From Bacillus suaedaesalsae (lineage in GTDB: Bacteria > Bacillota > Bacilli > Bacillales > SA4), in contig NZ_JAFELM010000019.1 of NCBI RefSeq assembly GCF_016890225.1, positions 60,978-124,977 on the forward strand: a stretch of DNA of 64,000 nt, in the 5' to 3' direction. The notes beneath the pieces are model-generated. The model had not been told where the DNA came from. It saw only the letters and a program-made list of their open reading frames with translations, and did not search any database. Positions 54,484-62,764 of the stretch are shown in pieces (positions within the stretch are counted from its first letter, which is position 1; every line of letters starts with the position of its first letter). Both the position numbers and the translations under genes were made by a program.

Positions 54484-54909
54484 GTGTTGAGCGATTGTAT
54501 TTTTTGTAAAATCATTCAAGGTGAAATTCCATGTGCAAAAGTGTATGAAAATGAGCACGTACTAGCATTTTTAGACATTAGCCAAGTATCTAAAGGACAT
54601 ACACTTGTCATACCAAAAACACATAAGGAAAATGTTTTTGAGTTGACACCAGAGATTGCACAAGAGATTTTCAAGGTTGTCCCTAAGATTTCTAACTCGA
54701 TTAAAAAGGAATTTTCTCCAGTCGGACTAAATTTACTTAACAATAATGGAGAACATGCAGGACAATCTGTATTCCATTTCCACCTACATATCATTCCAAG
54801 GTACGGAAAAGGTGATGGATTCGGTGCTGTGTGGAAATCACATGCTAACGACTATACTTCAGAACAATTGAAGGAAATTGCAACAACTATCTCTTCAAGT
54901 ATTGAATGA
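54484..54909 (+). CDS. hit: HIT-family nucleotide hydrolase Hit
   Basis: A 141-residue protein with the HIT motif FHFHLHIIPRY (His98, His100, His102). The N-terminal zinc-type CIFCKIIQGEIPCAKVYE and LDISQVSKGHTLVIPKTH match Hit/HinT of Bacillus. It hydrolyses nucleotide phosphoramidates. The start is GTG 54484 or the next codon TTG, with AAAGGATG upstream. It is next to ecsA and divergent from it, as in B. subtilis. Confidence 0.92.
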   Translation: MLSDCIFCKIIQGEIPCAKVYENEHVLAFLDISQVSKGHTLVIPKTHKENVFELTPEIAQEIFKVVPKISNSIKKEFSPVGLNLLNNNGEHAGQSVFHFHLHIIPRYGKGDGFGAVWKSHANDYTSEQLKEIATTISSSIE

Positions 54910-54936
54910 CTTGGCCACCAAGTCATTTTTTATTTT
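54908..54936 (+). terminator. Terminator of hit
   Basis: GACTTG-N5-CAAGTC overlapping the hit stop, followed by TTTTTTATTTT. Confidence 0.8.
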
Positions 54937-55807
54937 GTCTAATCTCTCTAATGGACAGGAGTGATTGAGATTCTTCCCAGTCAGGGTGATTAAATATTTT
55001 GGAGTGATCGTCTAGTTTGTATTTAACCGAATGACGGAAAGAAGAATCCCATCTCAATAGGTGTATGAATTCTTCTCTTGTTCCCTCATACCCACATATT
55101 TCTCGTAAAGTGTTTAGCATATCTGCTTGCCATACAGCAGTTAGTGGTGAATTTCCCGGTATGTCATTGAATCTGTAATATTGACCTTCAAGGAATAGTG
55201 CCTTGGGATAATAATAGGCATACGTTGTTTGTAGCTGCTCCTCAGTTGTCATTAATACTTTCCCACCATGATGAGCTCTTAGTTTATATCCACCTTCTGT
55301 ACGATTCATTAACTCCACTTGTTCACGTGTTAATAAAGTAACCCATACCTCTGCCTCCGCACCGTCCACTGGTCCAATAATAGCAGGAAGAGAGCCATAT
55401 GGAGCAAGAAATGCACCATAGATTACATCAGTATCTTTTATCGTAGCTCGAAAACATATATATAAATCTGAGACATTTTTATTAAGACTCGATTTATATA
55501 CCAGCTGCGCTAAACAAACGTTTGAGCCATATGCGATAACCGGAATACGTTCCTCTATTGGTGTTTCATTCACTTTACTTAAAAAATCCCTTAAAGATTG
55601 CTTCTCACTACTATCTGTAACAAGTGATCCATACATGTGATTCGTTTCCGATATATGAATCATCGACTCTTCAATTGATGTGTGGTCTTCCTCCAGTTTG
55701 TGAGCAACTCCTTTATAAAATACGAATGAAGTTGCTGGTCTTGGACCTGGATAAATATCTGGATGATCGTAAGGACTAAGGTGAATCGGCTTATTAGAGC
55801 GGTACAT
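54923..55807 (-). CDS. Gamma-glutamylcyclotransferase-like (GGCT/AIG2-fold) protein
   Basis: About 294 residues from ATG 55807, with GGGAGATG upstream; the ATG at 55828 is before that site. The core VIAYGSNVCLAQLVYK is the YGSN phosphate-type loop of the GGCT fold, and LMNRTEGGYKLR carries the expected acidic residue. The remainder has no clear family relation. GGCT-like proteins cleave gamma-glutamyl amines, but this one is longer than usual (about 150) and its role is unproven. In B. subtilis this place between hit and trpP holds serC. Confidence 0.65.
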   Translation of the reverse strand: MYRSNKPIHLSPYDHPDIYPGPRPATSFVFYKGVAHKLEEDHTSIEESMIHISETNHMYGSLVTDSSEKQSLRDFLSKVNETPIEERIPVIAYGSNVCLAQLVYKSSLNKNVSDLYICFRATIKDTDVIYGAFLAPYGSLPAIIGPVDGAEAEVWVTLLTREQVELMNRTEGGYKLRAHHGGKVLMTTEEQLQTTYAYYYPKALFLEGQYYRFNDIPGNSPLTAVWQADMLNTLREICGYEGTREEFIHLLRWDSSFRHSVKYKLDDHSKIFNHPDWEESQSLLSIREIRQNKK

Positions 55808-55926
55808 TCGAACATCTCCCATACTCATGATTTCTTATTATCGTAACGCGGAATGATAATTTTTCCTATACCCTTTTCACTCTTGGAAAGAACTGATATA
55901 ATGATAACAATCTTCGCAGTAGGCAA

Positions 55927-55976
55927 TAGTGCACTACTGGGGGAAAAAGAGAGCAGATTAGAAGAGGAGAGATTAG
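55927..55976 (+). promoter_or_regulatory. TRAP-like binding region in the trpP leader
   Basis: Several (G/T)AG triplets cluster just before trpP: TAG at about 55927, GAG 55949, TAG 55959, GAG 55964, GAG 55967 and TAG 55974. They overlap the GAGGAG ribosome site. This fits translational repression by tryptophan-bound TRAP (MtrB), as known for B. subtilis trpP. Confidence 0.6.
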
Positions 55977-55977
55977 T

Positions 55978-56493
55978 ATGAACACAAGAGTTTTAGTAAC
56001 ACTATCTTTATTTGTAGGAATCGGGGCTGTATTGCATGTTGTCATTCCATCCTTTGGAATGAAGCCGGATATGACCTTAACGATGATGTTTTTAGGAATT
56101 TTGCTTTTCCCAAAGGCAAAATATGTTTTGCTGTTAGGATTAAGTACAGGGTTCATTTCAGCATTGACCACAACGTTTCCAAGTGGTCAAATTCCAAACA
56201 TTATTGATAAACCGTTTACTGCTTTTTTATTTTTTGGCACATATTTAGTAGTTAGACGATTTTCTTCCAAGTTTACGACGAGTGCATTAACGTTTATTGG
56301 AACACTTGTTTCAGGAACCATTTTCTTAGGTTCTGCATTGTTTCTATTCGGCCTGCCAGAAGGTTTTGGCTTTATGGCATTATTTGTAGCTGTTGTTATT
56401 CCGTCAGCCATTGTTAATACCATTTTATTAACAGTACTATACCCAATAGTTTTAACGATTGGAAAACGCTCGAACTTAGTAACAACCACATAA
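55978..56493 (+). CDS. trpP: Tryptophan transporter TrpP (YhaG-like)
   Basis: A 171-residue membrane protein with about five helices: VLVTLSLFVGIGAVLHVVIP, MMFLGILLFPKAKYVLLLGLS, and GFGFMALFVAVVIPSAIVN. It matches the TrpP family that imports tryptophan. TRAP-like triplets cover its ribosome site, and its terminator follows. Position beside hit and yhaH matches B. subtilis. Confidence 0.88.
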   Translation: MNTRVLVTLSLFVGIGAVLHVVIPSFGMKPDMTLTMMFLGILLFPKAKYVLLLGLSTGFISALTTTFPSGQIPNIIDKPFTAFLFFGTYLVVRRFSSKFTTSALTFIGTLVSGTIFLGSALFLFGLPEGFGFMALFVAVVIPSAIVNTILLTVLYPIVLTIGKRSNLVTTT

Positions 56494-56502
56494 AGGAATC
56501 CT

Positions 56503-56534
56503 AACCCCATTTCACTTAGAAATGGGGTTTTTTA
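56503..56534 (+). terminator. Terminator of trpP
   Basis: AACCCCATTT and AAATGGGGTT form a 10-bp stem with a 7-nt loop, followed by T's. Confidence 0.88.
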
Positions 56535-56624
56535 ATAGTATGATTTTTCACGAATCAGTCTACTAACACGAAGTTATACTAGTTAAAGGAATCTATTCGT
56601 CAAAGCATGGTTACGAAGTGAGCC

Positions 56625-56819
56625 TTAAATAAACAAATACAAGATAAATGAAAATACGATAAAAATAGTTCCAATCACTCCCATAGCCTTCGCTTTTTCA
56701 CGAAGCACTCGAACTGGAGGGTATGCAGCATTTACTTTTGAAGAAAATAAAAATTTAATCATCTTCAAATAAAAAATGATACCAACTATTCCACAGATTA
56801 ACACTAATCCTATCATCAT
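56625..56819 (-). CDS. Small two-helix membrane protein
   Basis: A 64-residue protein with helices at about residues 3-20 and 45-63, separated by a basic loop SSKVNAAYPPVRVLREKAKA. AGGGGG lies upstream of the ATG. I do not recognise the family. It lies between trpP and yhaH on the opposite strand and is monocistronic. Confidence 0.65.
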   Translation of the reverse strand: MMIGLVLICGIVGIIFYLKMIKFLFSSKVNAAYPPVRVLREKAKAMGVIGTIFIVFSFILYLFI

Positions 56820-57096
56820 CCATTCATCCCCCTATTTTCATAACTATGCTACATTACGCTTGCTTTATGAAAATTTCATGAAATTACATCAAGACATAAA
56901 GAAAGAAAGGAATTTGCACAAACTTGTCGAATAATTAATTTTATGACCGCTCGGCAATATTTCGGGGGACTATATGTATAAATATAGCAATGCTTCTAAA
57001 CACTACTAAGAGAAGAACTATCTAAATTGGTAAAAAGTTTAATTGCTATAAATGCTGGTAAGGTAAAAGATCATTATAATATAGAGGTGAACAACT

Positions 57097-57474
57097 TTGA
57101 GTAAAGGAAATTCTTTTGTATTAGGTGTTGTAGTTGGTAGTGTAATCGGAAGTTTAACGATGCTACTGTCTACTCCAAAGTCCGGTTCAGAATTACGATC
57201 TGCAATAAAGGAAAACAGTCGTGACTTATCTGAAAAACTTGCCCACTTAAAACATGAAGCGAAAGACTTCTTATCCTTAATTGAAAAATCCACAAAGGAA
57301 GGCACACAAGTTGTAAGAGAATTTACTGAAGATGTGCAAAAAACAATCAACGAATGGAAAAAGGATATTGAGCCACATCAACTTAATATTCAACGTGAAA
57401 TGAAGGAAATTGAAGAAACATTACAGCAATTAGAAGAGGCTGTAACTGCAAACCGCCATCAGATTACCGAATAA
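57097..57474 (+). CDS. yhaH: YhaH/YtxH-domain protein
   Basis: A 125-residue protein starting at TTG 57097 with GAGGTG upstream. One N-terminal helix (residues 5-22, VLGVVVGSVIGSLTMLL) is followed by TPKSGSELR and a long coiled-coil tail, the YtxH (gas-vesicle-like) pattern. Function unknown, perhaps stress-related. In B. subtilis yhaH sits next to trpP and scoC. Confidence 0.85.
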   Translation: MSKGNSFVLGVVVGSVIGSLTMLLSTPKSGSELRSAIKENSRDLSEKLAHLKHEAKDFLSLIEKSTKEGTQVVREFTEDVQKTINEWKKDIEPHQLNIQREMKEIEETLQQLEEAVTANRHQITE

Positions 57475-57589
57475 CTGATGGTTTTCAAGTGTCTTTCTAC
57501 TGAATTTTCATAATTCATTCTTTATTATTCACTAGATTATGTGCATAATAGAATTAATAGATTAGTAAACCCTTAAGAAGGTGACACAG

Positions 57590-58150
57590 ATGAAAAATAA
57601 CGAACAGTACTCTATGAAAGAGGCCCTTATTTATAGCCAACGAGTAGCACAATTAAGTAAAGCTCTTTGGAAATCCATTGAAAAAGACTGGCAGCACTGG
57701 ATTAAACCTTATGATTTAAATATTAATGAACACCATATTTTATGGATTGCCTACCATTTGAATGGTGCATCTATATCAGAGATTGCTAAGTTTGGAGTTA
57801 TGCATGTTTCAACAGCCTTCAACTTCTCTAAAAAACTAGAAGAACGGGATCTTCTTATATTCTCCAAAAAAGAAGATGACAAACGAAATACATACATTGA
57901 GTTAACAGAAAAAGGTGAACAAATTCTACTTAACTCAATGGAAAGCTATAAACCATCCACCTATTCAGTTTTTGGTGGATCGCTTCCAATCAAGGACTTA
58001 TACGGTAAATTTCCAGACTTCCTTGATTTAATGAGCATTATTCGAAACATTTATGGCGAAGAGTTTATGACGATCTTTGAAAAGTCGATTGAAAATATCG
58101 ATGGAGAATTTATCGAAGTAGATGGTAAACTTTACAAGCGTGTAGAATAA
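57590..58150 (+). CDS. scoC: Transition-state regulator ScoC (Hpr)
   Basis: A 186-residue MarR-type regulator from ATG 57590, with GAAGGTG upstream. The stretch [20 protein letters not shown] and [17 protein letters not shown] is nearly identical to B. subtilis Hpr/ScoC, which represses protease and peptide-transport genes and affects sporulation. The C-terminal domain ([15 protein letters not shown]) also matches. It ends exactly where yhaI ends on the other strand. Confidence 0.95.
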   Translation: MKNNEQYSMKEALIYSQRVAQLSKALWKSIEKDWQHWIKPYDLNINEHHILWIAYHLNGASISEIAKFGVMHVSTAFNFSKKLEERDLLIFSKKEDDKRNTYIELTEKGEQILLNSMESYKPSTYSVFGGSLPIKDLYGKFPDFLDLMSIIRNIYGEEFMTIFEKSIENIDGEFIEVDGKLYKRVE

Positions 58151-58501
58151 TTACATTCGCTTAGGTTCATCCATCATCGCATTTTTCAGCGCATTCATAA
58201 GCGGAAGATATAGTTGCTCTTGTTCCATCGCAATAATAACTTCTAAGCATGATAATTTCGGATTTAAATATTGTTTAAAGATATGCAAAAGCGGAGAAAA
58301 GCTGATAAAGCCTTCCGCTTTTTGCTGTTTATATTCATGTGTTAAATTTTCGCATAACTGAAATAGCTCATTCACTTCATGTTCAGTTAGCTGTCTTACC
58401 ATAATTAATTGATGAAATGGCCACTTAGCCTTCTCAACTAAATCAATCATTAACTTTTGATAATACTCAAGCCTTTCTAATCGTTGCTCAATTGATTCCA
58501 T
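58151..58501 (-). CDS. yhaI: YhaI-like DUF1878 protein
   Basis: A 116-residue helical soluble protein: IEQRLERLEYYQKLMIDLVE and VMRQLTEHEVNELFQLCENL-like regions, the DUF1878 pattern. AAGGAGACG precedes the ATG. Unknown function. It is tail to tail with scoC without any spacer, as the neighbouring gene of scoC in B. subtilis. Confidence 0.85.
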   Translation of the reverse strand: MESIEQRLERLEYYQKLMIDLVEKAKWPFHQLIMVRQLTEHEVNELFQLCENLTHEYKQQKAEGFISFSPLLHIFKQYLNPKLSCLEVIIAMEQEQLYLPLMNALKNAMMDEPKRM

Positions 58502-58637
58502 TCTTTCGTCTCCTTCTGTTTGAAAAAACTGAAAAAAAGAATATTTACATTCAACATTTTAAGTATTGACCTTTTTTACCAAACACAGTAAAGTAACTAA
58601 GTGAATTATAACTTACATGCTTTGAGGTGAATATCGC

Positions 58638-59189
58638 ATGAATTGTTGGAAAACCATTAATCTATCAAAAGATTACGGATTCCATCGTTTATTTTTTCTT
58701 TCATTTTTAACATCCATTTTAGCGTTTATTTTTTTATTCCTTGTATGGAACATGATCTTTGAATCTAAACAGCTTGAAGACAACGGTTTAATTTATGTAG
58801 TAATTATTGCGATATTACTTATACCTGGTCATCAACTTATTCATCTTACATCATTATGGTTATTTCGTAAAAAAGTAAAACTGACTGTAAAGAAAAAAGG
58901 ATTTTTTCCGTTTTTAACCGTGAAATATTGTGAGCTATTATCAAAACCTGTCGCTGTTTTAACAGTGTTAGCACCCTTATTCTCTGTATCAATATTGCTG
59001 CTATCACTTAGTTTACTATTTCCGCAATATATTCATTACTTCACCATACTAGCGGCAATTAATTTTGGAATATGTGTATCTGACATTATGTATAGCTATC
59101 ATTTTATGAGGGCTCCTCGAAAATGCTTTCTTGAAGAAAACAAAGGCGGTTATGATATTTTGGTTATGAATACAGAAAAGGTTAGTTAG
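58638..59189 (+). CDS. DUF3267 putative zincin-like membrane protein
   Basis: A 183-residue membrane protein with four to five helices. The motif PGHQLIHLTSLWLF occupies the place of the HExxH zinc site of DUF3267 zincins, but with Gln in place of Glu. A second conserved block is FGICVSDIMYSYHFMRAPRKC. If real, the change would remove proteolytic activity. GAGGTGAA precedes the ATG. It is convergent with the YpmS-like gene and shares its terminator. Confidence 0.75.
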   Translation: MNCWKTINLSKDYGFHRLFFLSFLTSILAFIFLFLVWNMIFESKQLEDNGLIYVVIIAILLIPGHQLIHLTSLWLFRKKVKLTVKKKGFFPFLTVKYCELLSKPVAVLTVLAPLFSVSILLLSLSLLFPQYIHYFTILAAINFGICVSDIMYSYHFMRAPRKCFLEENKGGYDILVMNTEKVS

Positions 59190-59216
59190 ATAGAAGCAAT
59201 GCGCTTCTATCTTTTT
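59188..59216. terminator. Bidirectional terminator between DUF3267 and YpmS-like genes
   Basis: AGATAGAAGC and GCTTCTATCT form a 10-bp stem that overlaps both stop codons, followed by TTTTT on the plus strand. Confidence 0.8.
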
Positions 59217-59797
59217 AAATTTAATTCAATCTTATCTTTTGACAAGTCAAATGTTTCCAGTGACAGTTGCATCCCTTTTTCAAGTTCAATCTCTTTTACA
59301 TCCACAACAATTTCATGTTGATTCGGATGAATGGTGACCCACTCAGGCATATTAAATTGTTCGTCTAATAGTCCTAATACAATTTCACCAGGTAAATTGA
59401 GCATCCCTAGACTTACTTCTTTTTCCGTTAAGGTTAGTCCCTTATCTTGATTCACACTTGGTTCAAAGATCATTTGAAATGGTATTTCACGATTAAAAAC
59501 AATTAATTTCCCATTTACATAAATGTAATCATCCACCATGACATCATAGTGTATGTTTTTGATTTTTTGTTCTCGTTTAGATAGCTCTTTATGTATCCAG
59601 CTATTAATTCCTGCTTTATTCGTGACTAATCTAAAGTATGGATTTTCTATAACTTCTACTTTGGTGGGGTTTTCACTTTCTGGTGGACTTAAGACCAAGT
59701 AGAGGAATGCTCCAAACATAACAGCTACTAACAGGATAATAGATCCTAACAAAATAAAAAATGCTTGTTTCCAATTACGATCGTTATTCACTGTCAT
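59207..59797 (-). CDS. YpmS-like DUF2140 membrane-anchored protein
   Basis: A 196-residue protein with one N-terminal membrane anchor (WKQAFFILLGSIILLVAVMFG) and an extracytoplasmic domain. The latter has a beta-rich pattern with YDVMVDDYIYVNGKLIVFN and EVSLGMLNLPGEIVLGLL, as in B. subtilis YpmS. Unknown function. GGAGG lies nine bases before an in-frame GTG (59791) and only three before the ATG at 59797, so the GTG may be the true start. Confidence 0.82.
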   Translation of the reverse strand: MTVNNDRNWKQAFFILLGSIILLVAVMFGAFLYLVLSPPESENPTKVEVIENPYFRLVTNKAGINSWIHKELSKREQKIKNIHYDVMVDDYIYVNGKLIVFNREIPFQMIFEPSVNQDKGLTLTEKEVSLGMLNLPGEIVLGLLDEQFNMPEWVTIHPNQHEIVVDVKEIELEKGMQLSLETFDLSKDKIELNLKR

Positions 59798-60081
59798 GTC
59801 CCTCCACTTTCTGCATAAAGTTTAGAAAGAGTTGCTAGCACAAGCCTTCGGGCGATGGCAATTGGTAGTCTCTCCTATGTGTTTTAAAATGGTTGATTTG
59901 ATTTCTTTCTAAGCAAAAAGACTTCTTCACGCTAATGGAATCCATCTCTAAATGACCGAAAATTTACTATCATCAAGCATTATATCCTTTTATTGTCCTT
60001 TACATATCTAATATTCTTATAAAATTTCATATTTCCATGTTCTTGTAATTATCTTATACTATAACAAGGAGGGGCTCAAAC

Positions 60082-60261
60082 ATGTTTATACTATATATTC
60101 CATTAGCTTTAATGATCCTGTATATGATCAATCGCATGACGAATGCATTATGTATCCAGAAAGAGATTCCCGAAGAACGACAACCAAAGGTTTTTCGCAC
60201 AATCAACATCTTAATCACCATATTACTTGTTTCCTCATACATAGAGGTTTTATTTACATAG
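60082..60261 (+). CDS. Small two-helix membrane protein
   Basis: A 59-residue protein with helices at residues 2-15 and 43-57 and a charged loop QKEIPEERQPKVFR. AAGGAGGGG lies seven bases upstream of the ATG, a strong sign of translation. I do not recognise it. It lies downstream of the YpmS-like gene, on the opposite strand, and before the YjcZ-type cluster. Confidence 0.7.
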   Translation: MFILYIPLALMILYMINRMTNALCIQKEIPEERQPKVFRTINILITILLVSSYIEVLFT

Positions 60262-60333
60262 TTTAAATAATGAAGGCTAAAAGAGTTTGGAATATAAGCA
60301 TCAGTATCAGCTTGATTTCGAACATATAAAAAG

Positions 60334-60366
60334 ATGCGGTGAATTTACATTCACCGCATTTTTTTA
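60334..60366. terminator. Bidirectional terminator
   Basis: ATGCGGTGAA and TTCACCGCAT form a 10-bp stem followed by T on the plus strand and A-rich DNA on the left, between the two-helix gene and the YjcZ-type genes. Confidence 0.85.
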
Positions 60367-60367
60367 C

Positions 60368-60451
60368 TTATAACCAAGAAGCTCCGATGATAATTAACAA
60401 AATGAACAATACAACGATTAACGCAAAACCTGAACCGTAGCTGTGTGACAT
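60368..60451 (-). CDS. YjcZ-family sporulation mini-protein 1
   Basis: A 27-residue peptide: MSHSYGSGFALIVVLFILLI followed by IIGASWL. It is a single hydrophobic helix, matching the YjcZ/YjcZ-like family expressed in spore formation. A GAGGAGG ribosome site precedes the ATG. Third in a row of three on the minus strand. Confidence 0.85.
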   Translation of the reverse strand: MSHSYGSGFALIVVLFILLIIIGASWL

Positions 60452-60520
60452 TTAGCCTTCCTCCTCTTGTTTTTAGTTTGGGATAGGGTGCTCGTTTGCT
60501 AGCTACCTATCCTTATCTCA

Positions 60521-60604
60521 TTACAACCAAGCAGCACCAACAATAATTAAAAGAATAAACAACACAACAATTAACGCGAAACCAGAATTGTATCCGTGGC
60601 TCAT
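60521..60604 (-). CDS. YjcZ-family sporulation mini-protein 2
   Basis: A 27-residue paralogue, MSHGYNSGFALIVVLFILLI then IVGAAWL, differing from the first at five positions. AAAGGAGGTG precedes the ATG. It lies about 70 bp upstream of the first copy. Confidence 0.85.
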   Translation of the reverse strand: MSHGYNSGFALIVVLFILLIIVGAAWL

Positions 60605-60697
60605 ATGAACACCTCCTTTAGCAAATAACTAACTTATACTATGCAACTATTCATTTAAACGAATAGGCGTCTATCTCCCTTTTGCTTTTATTTTTAA

Positions 60698-60787
60698 TTA
60701 GTAACCTACATAAGCAGAACCAACAATAATTAGTAAAATGAACAGCACGACAATTAATGCAAATCCACCTTTGTATTCGTGACTCAT
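60698..60787 (-). CDS. YjcZ-family sporulation mini-protein 3
   Basis: A 29-residue paralogue, MSHEYKGGFALIVVLFILLI then IVGSAYVGY, with a longer C-terminus. AAAGGAGGT precedes the ATG. It is the most upstream of the three and may start the unit. Confidence 0.85.
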   Translation of the reverse strand: MSHEYKGGFALIVVLFILLIIVGSAYVGY

Positions 60788-61155
60788 TCAAATTACCTCC
60801 TTTTGACTTATTTTCGTCATTCTATAATATCTTCAGCCTAACGTCTTTCCTTTAGGCTTACTACATTGTATAGAGGACAAACTCCATTTGACTAAACGAA
60901 TGTCCCGGTTTTTTATATTTTTATAAATAAATAGGCAATAGCCTAGTTATTTAGCAATCATTCTTTACAAACCGTCTTGTGCCATTTGAAGGATATCGGA
61001 GAATACAATGGTTTTTGGTATTACCTCATTTCAAATATATGGTATAGTAATGAATGTAGCTTTTTTGGACATGATAACACCAAAAGTTGGTTAATCTTAT
61101 TACATATACCGTTCAAAAGGATCTACAAATTTTTTACATAATAGGAGTGTTAACT
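60788..61155. other. Intergenic region between YjcZ genes and prsA
   Basis: Carries the divergent promoter regions of the YjcZ unit and prsA. I see no gene. An ATAGGAGTG ribosome site for prsA closes it. The apparent upstream extension of prsA (61087-61155) has no ribosome site. Confidence 0.6.
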
Positions 61156-62040
61156 ATGAAGAAAGTAGTACTTGCCCTATCCATTTCTGCAGGTGTATTA
61201 GCTCTTACAGGGTGCAATAATGATGCAGAAAGTGCTGACTCAGAAGTAATTGTTGAATCAACTGCTGGAGATATTACGAAAGAGCAATTATACGAAGCAA
61301 TGAAGGATCGATATGGTGAGCAAGTTCTTCGTGAACTCGTATATAGCACTGTTTTAAGCGAAAAGTATGAAGTAACTGACGAAGAAGTTCAAAAAGAAGT
61401 TGACAACTTAAAGACCCAATATGGTGATCAATTCGATATGGTTCTTCAACAAAGTGGTTTTAAAACAGAAGAACAACTAAAAGAAACGATGAAAATCGGC
61501 TTATTACAAGAAAAAATGGCACTAAAAGATATAAAGATAACTGATAAAGAAATCGAAGAACACTATAGTACTCTTAAGCCTGAAATTAGAGCTTCACATA
61601 TCCTAGTTGCGGATGAAGCAACAGCTAACGAAGTGAAGAAGCAGCTCGATGAAGGTGCAAAGTTCGAAGATTTAGCTAAAAAATATTCAACTGATCCTGG
61701 TTCAAAAGACAATGGTGGAGATTTAGATTTCTTTGGTAGTGGCGTAATGGTTCCAGAATTTGAAGAAGCTGCTTATGGACTTAAAGTTGGAGAAATTAGT
61801 GGTCCTGTTCAGTCAACTCACGGTTTCCATATCATTAAGTTAACTGACAAAAAAGAACTCAAACCTTTAGAGGAAATGAAGGAAGAAATTAAACTTGAGC
61901 TTGCGCGAAGCAAAGTGGACTTCAATCAAGTTGAGCCAATGGTTCTAGAGGAACTAAAAGAGGCAAAAGTAAAGGTAAAAGACAAAGATCTAGAAAAGAT
62001 GTTTGAAGCGAAAGAAGTAGAAGCAGAAGAAAAGAAATAA
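61156..62040 (+). CDS. prsA: Foldase lipoprotein PrsA
   Basis: A 294-residue lipoprotein peptidyl-prolyl isomerase that folds secreted proteins outside the membrane. The signal peptide with lipobox LTGC (Cys20) starts at ATG 61156. The parvulin domain (residues 135-225) has IRASHILVADEATANEV and FGSGVMVPEFEEAAYGLKVGEISGPV. The flanking N-terminal and C-terminal helical lobes are typical. Acidic C-terminal tail. It shares secretion-related neighbours scoC and ecsABC, as in B. subtilis. Confidence 0.95.
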   Translation: MKKVVLALSISAGVLALTGCNNDAESADSEVIVESTAGDITKEQLYEAMKDRYGEQVLRELVYSTVLSEKYEVTDEEVQKEVDNLKTQYGDQFDMVLQQSGFKTEEQLKETMKIGLLQEKMALKDIKITDKEIEEHYSTLKPEIRASHILVADEATANEVKKQLDEGAKFEDLAKKYSTDPGSKDNGGDLDFFGSGVMVPEFEEAAYGLKVGEISGPVQSTHGFHIIKLTDKKELKPLEEMKEEIKLELARSKVDFNQVEPMVLEELKEAKVKVKDKDLEKMFEAKEVEAEEKK

Positions 62041-62049
62041 TATAAAAAG

Positions 62050-62125
62050 GGACTTACATTGCGTAAGTCCGTTCAGACTGTAAAAAAACTCGTATAATTT
62101 TTGAGTTTTCTACAGTCTTTTTCTT
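62050..62125 (+). terminator. Tandem terminators of prsA
   Basis: GGACTTAC/GTAAGTCC (62050-62070) is followed by a second hairpin whose arms GACTGTA plus AAAACTC pair with GAGTTTT plus TACAGTC (62076-62117), with TTTTTCTT after it. Confidence 0.75.
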
Positions 62126-62134
62126 ATTAACTAA

Positions 62135-62188
62135 GTGATTTCCGCTCCATGGCACTCGCTTTCCGCGGGGTGGGCGGTGAGCCTCCTG
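62135..62188. repeat. REP copy interrupted by the IS110-family element
   Basis: GTGATTTCCGCTCCATGGCA followed by CTCGCTTTCCGCGGGG is the left part of the REP family. It stops after GAGCCTCCT, where other copies continue CGGC or CGTC, and the IS begins. The right half should lie just beyond position 64000. Confidence 0.8.
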
Positions 62189-62252
62189 ATATGAACGAAA
62201 CTGTCAAGGCTCCCACTCTTCACCAGGTTTGGATTGTCTTTTGACCAACTCT

Positions 62253-62284
62253 AAGAAGAGAAGCTATTTACGGCTTCTTTTCTT
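62253..62284. terminator. Hairpin with A/T tails inside the IS
   Basis: AAGAAGAGAAGC and GCTTCTTTTCTT pair with one G-T, around an 8-nt loop. It lies near the left IS end and may end the non-coding transcript or block read-through. Confidence 0.5.
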
Positions 62285-62322
62285 GATTTTGTTAGTTAGC
62301 AAGCCATTCTGGCTAGAATAGC

Positions 62323-62428
62323 TCCTTCTTTAGCTTACTGACCACTTCTCACTTCTTTGTATGTCTGTCAAGTGGTCTCCTTGACTGTCATACAAAGAAG
62401 TGAGAGACTCCATTAAGCTATAGAAGGA
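62323..62428 (-). ncRNA. Candidate structured non-coding RNA of the IS (bridge/seek RNA region)
   Basis: A long extended hairpin: TCCTTCTTTAGCTTA (62323-62337) pairs with TAAGCTATAGAAGGA (62414-62428), one mismatch, and TCTCACTTCTTTGTATG (62347-62363) pairs exactly with the arm at 62389-62405. A small inner stem GTCAAG/CTTGAC closes the centre. It sits in the 560-bp non-coding segment 3' of the IS transposase. IS1111-type elements encode their target-guiding RNA in that place. The exact RNA limits cannot be set from sequence alone. Confidence 0.4.
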
Positions 62429-62764
62429 ATCTGTTCCTTTCTCCTTTTTTTGACTTGAATAGAAGTTAAGAACACGGCACGAAGGCAAAAATCTCTACTG
62501 CGGTTTACGCTCTGATATCCGTGGGTTTTCACATTTTATCTTTCCGTATAAAGGACTAATCCACTAACTCGGCACGTGCGTTAATCTATTTAGATATAGC
62601 ACAGAGGAGGCCACGTGGGTTTTCCTTTCCGGTTTTTTTCTTTGCCTTCGAGCCCTGTTCTCAATCATCTATCTTTCTTCGTAAATTATTCGTGTGAAAT
62701 TAAAGCCATACATAAAAAATGGATCAATAATACCTATATCACCGTAACATGACAACTTGTAAGA

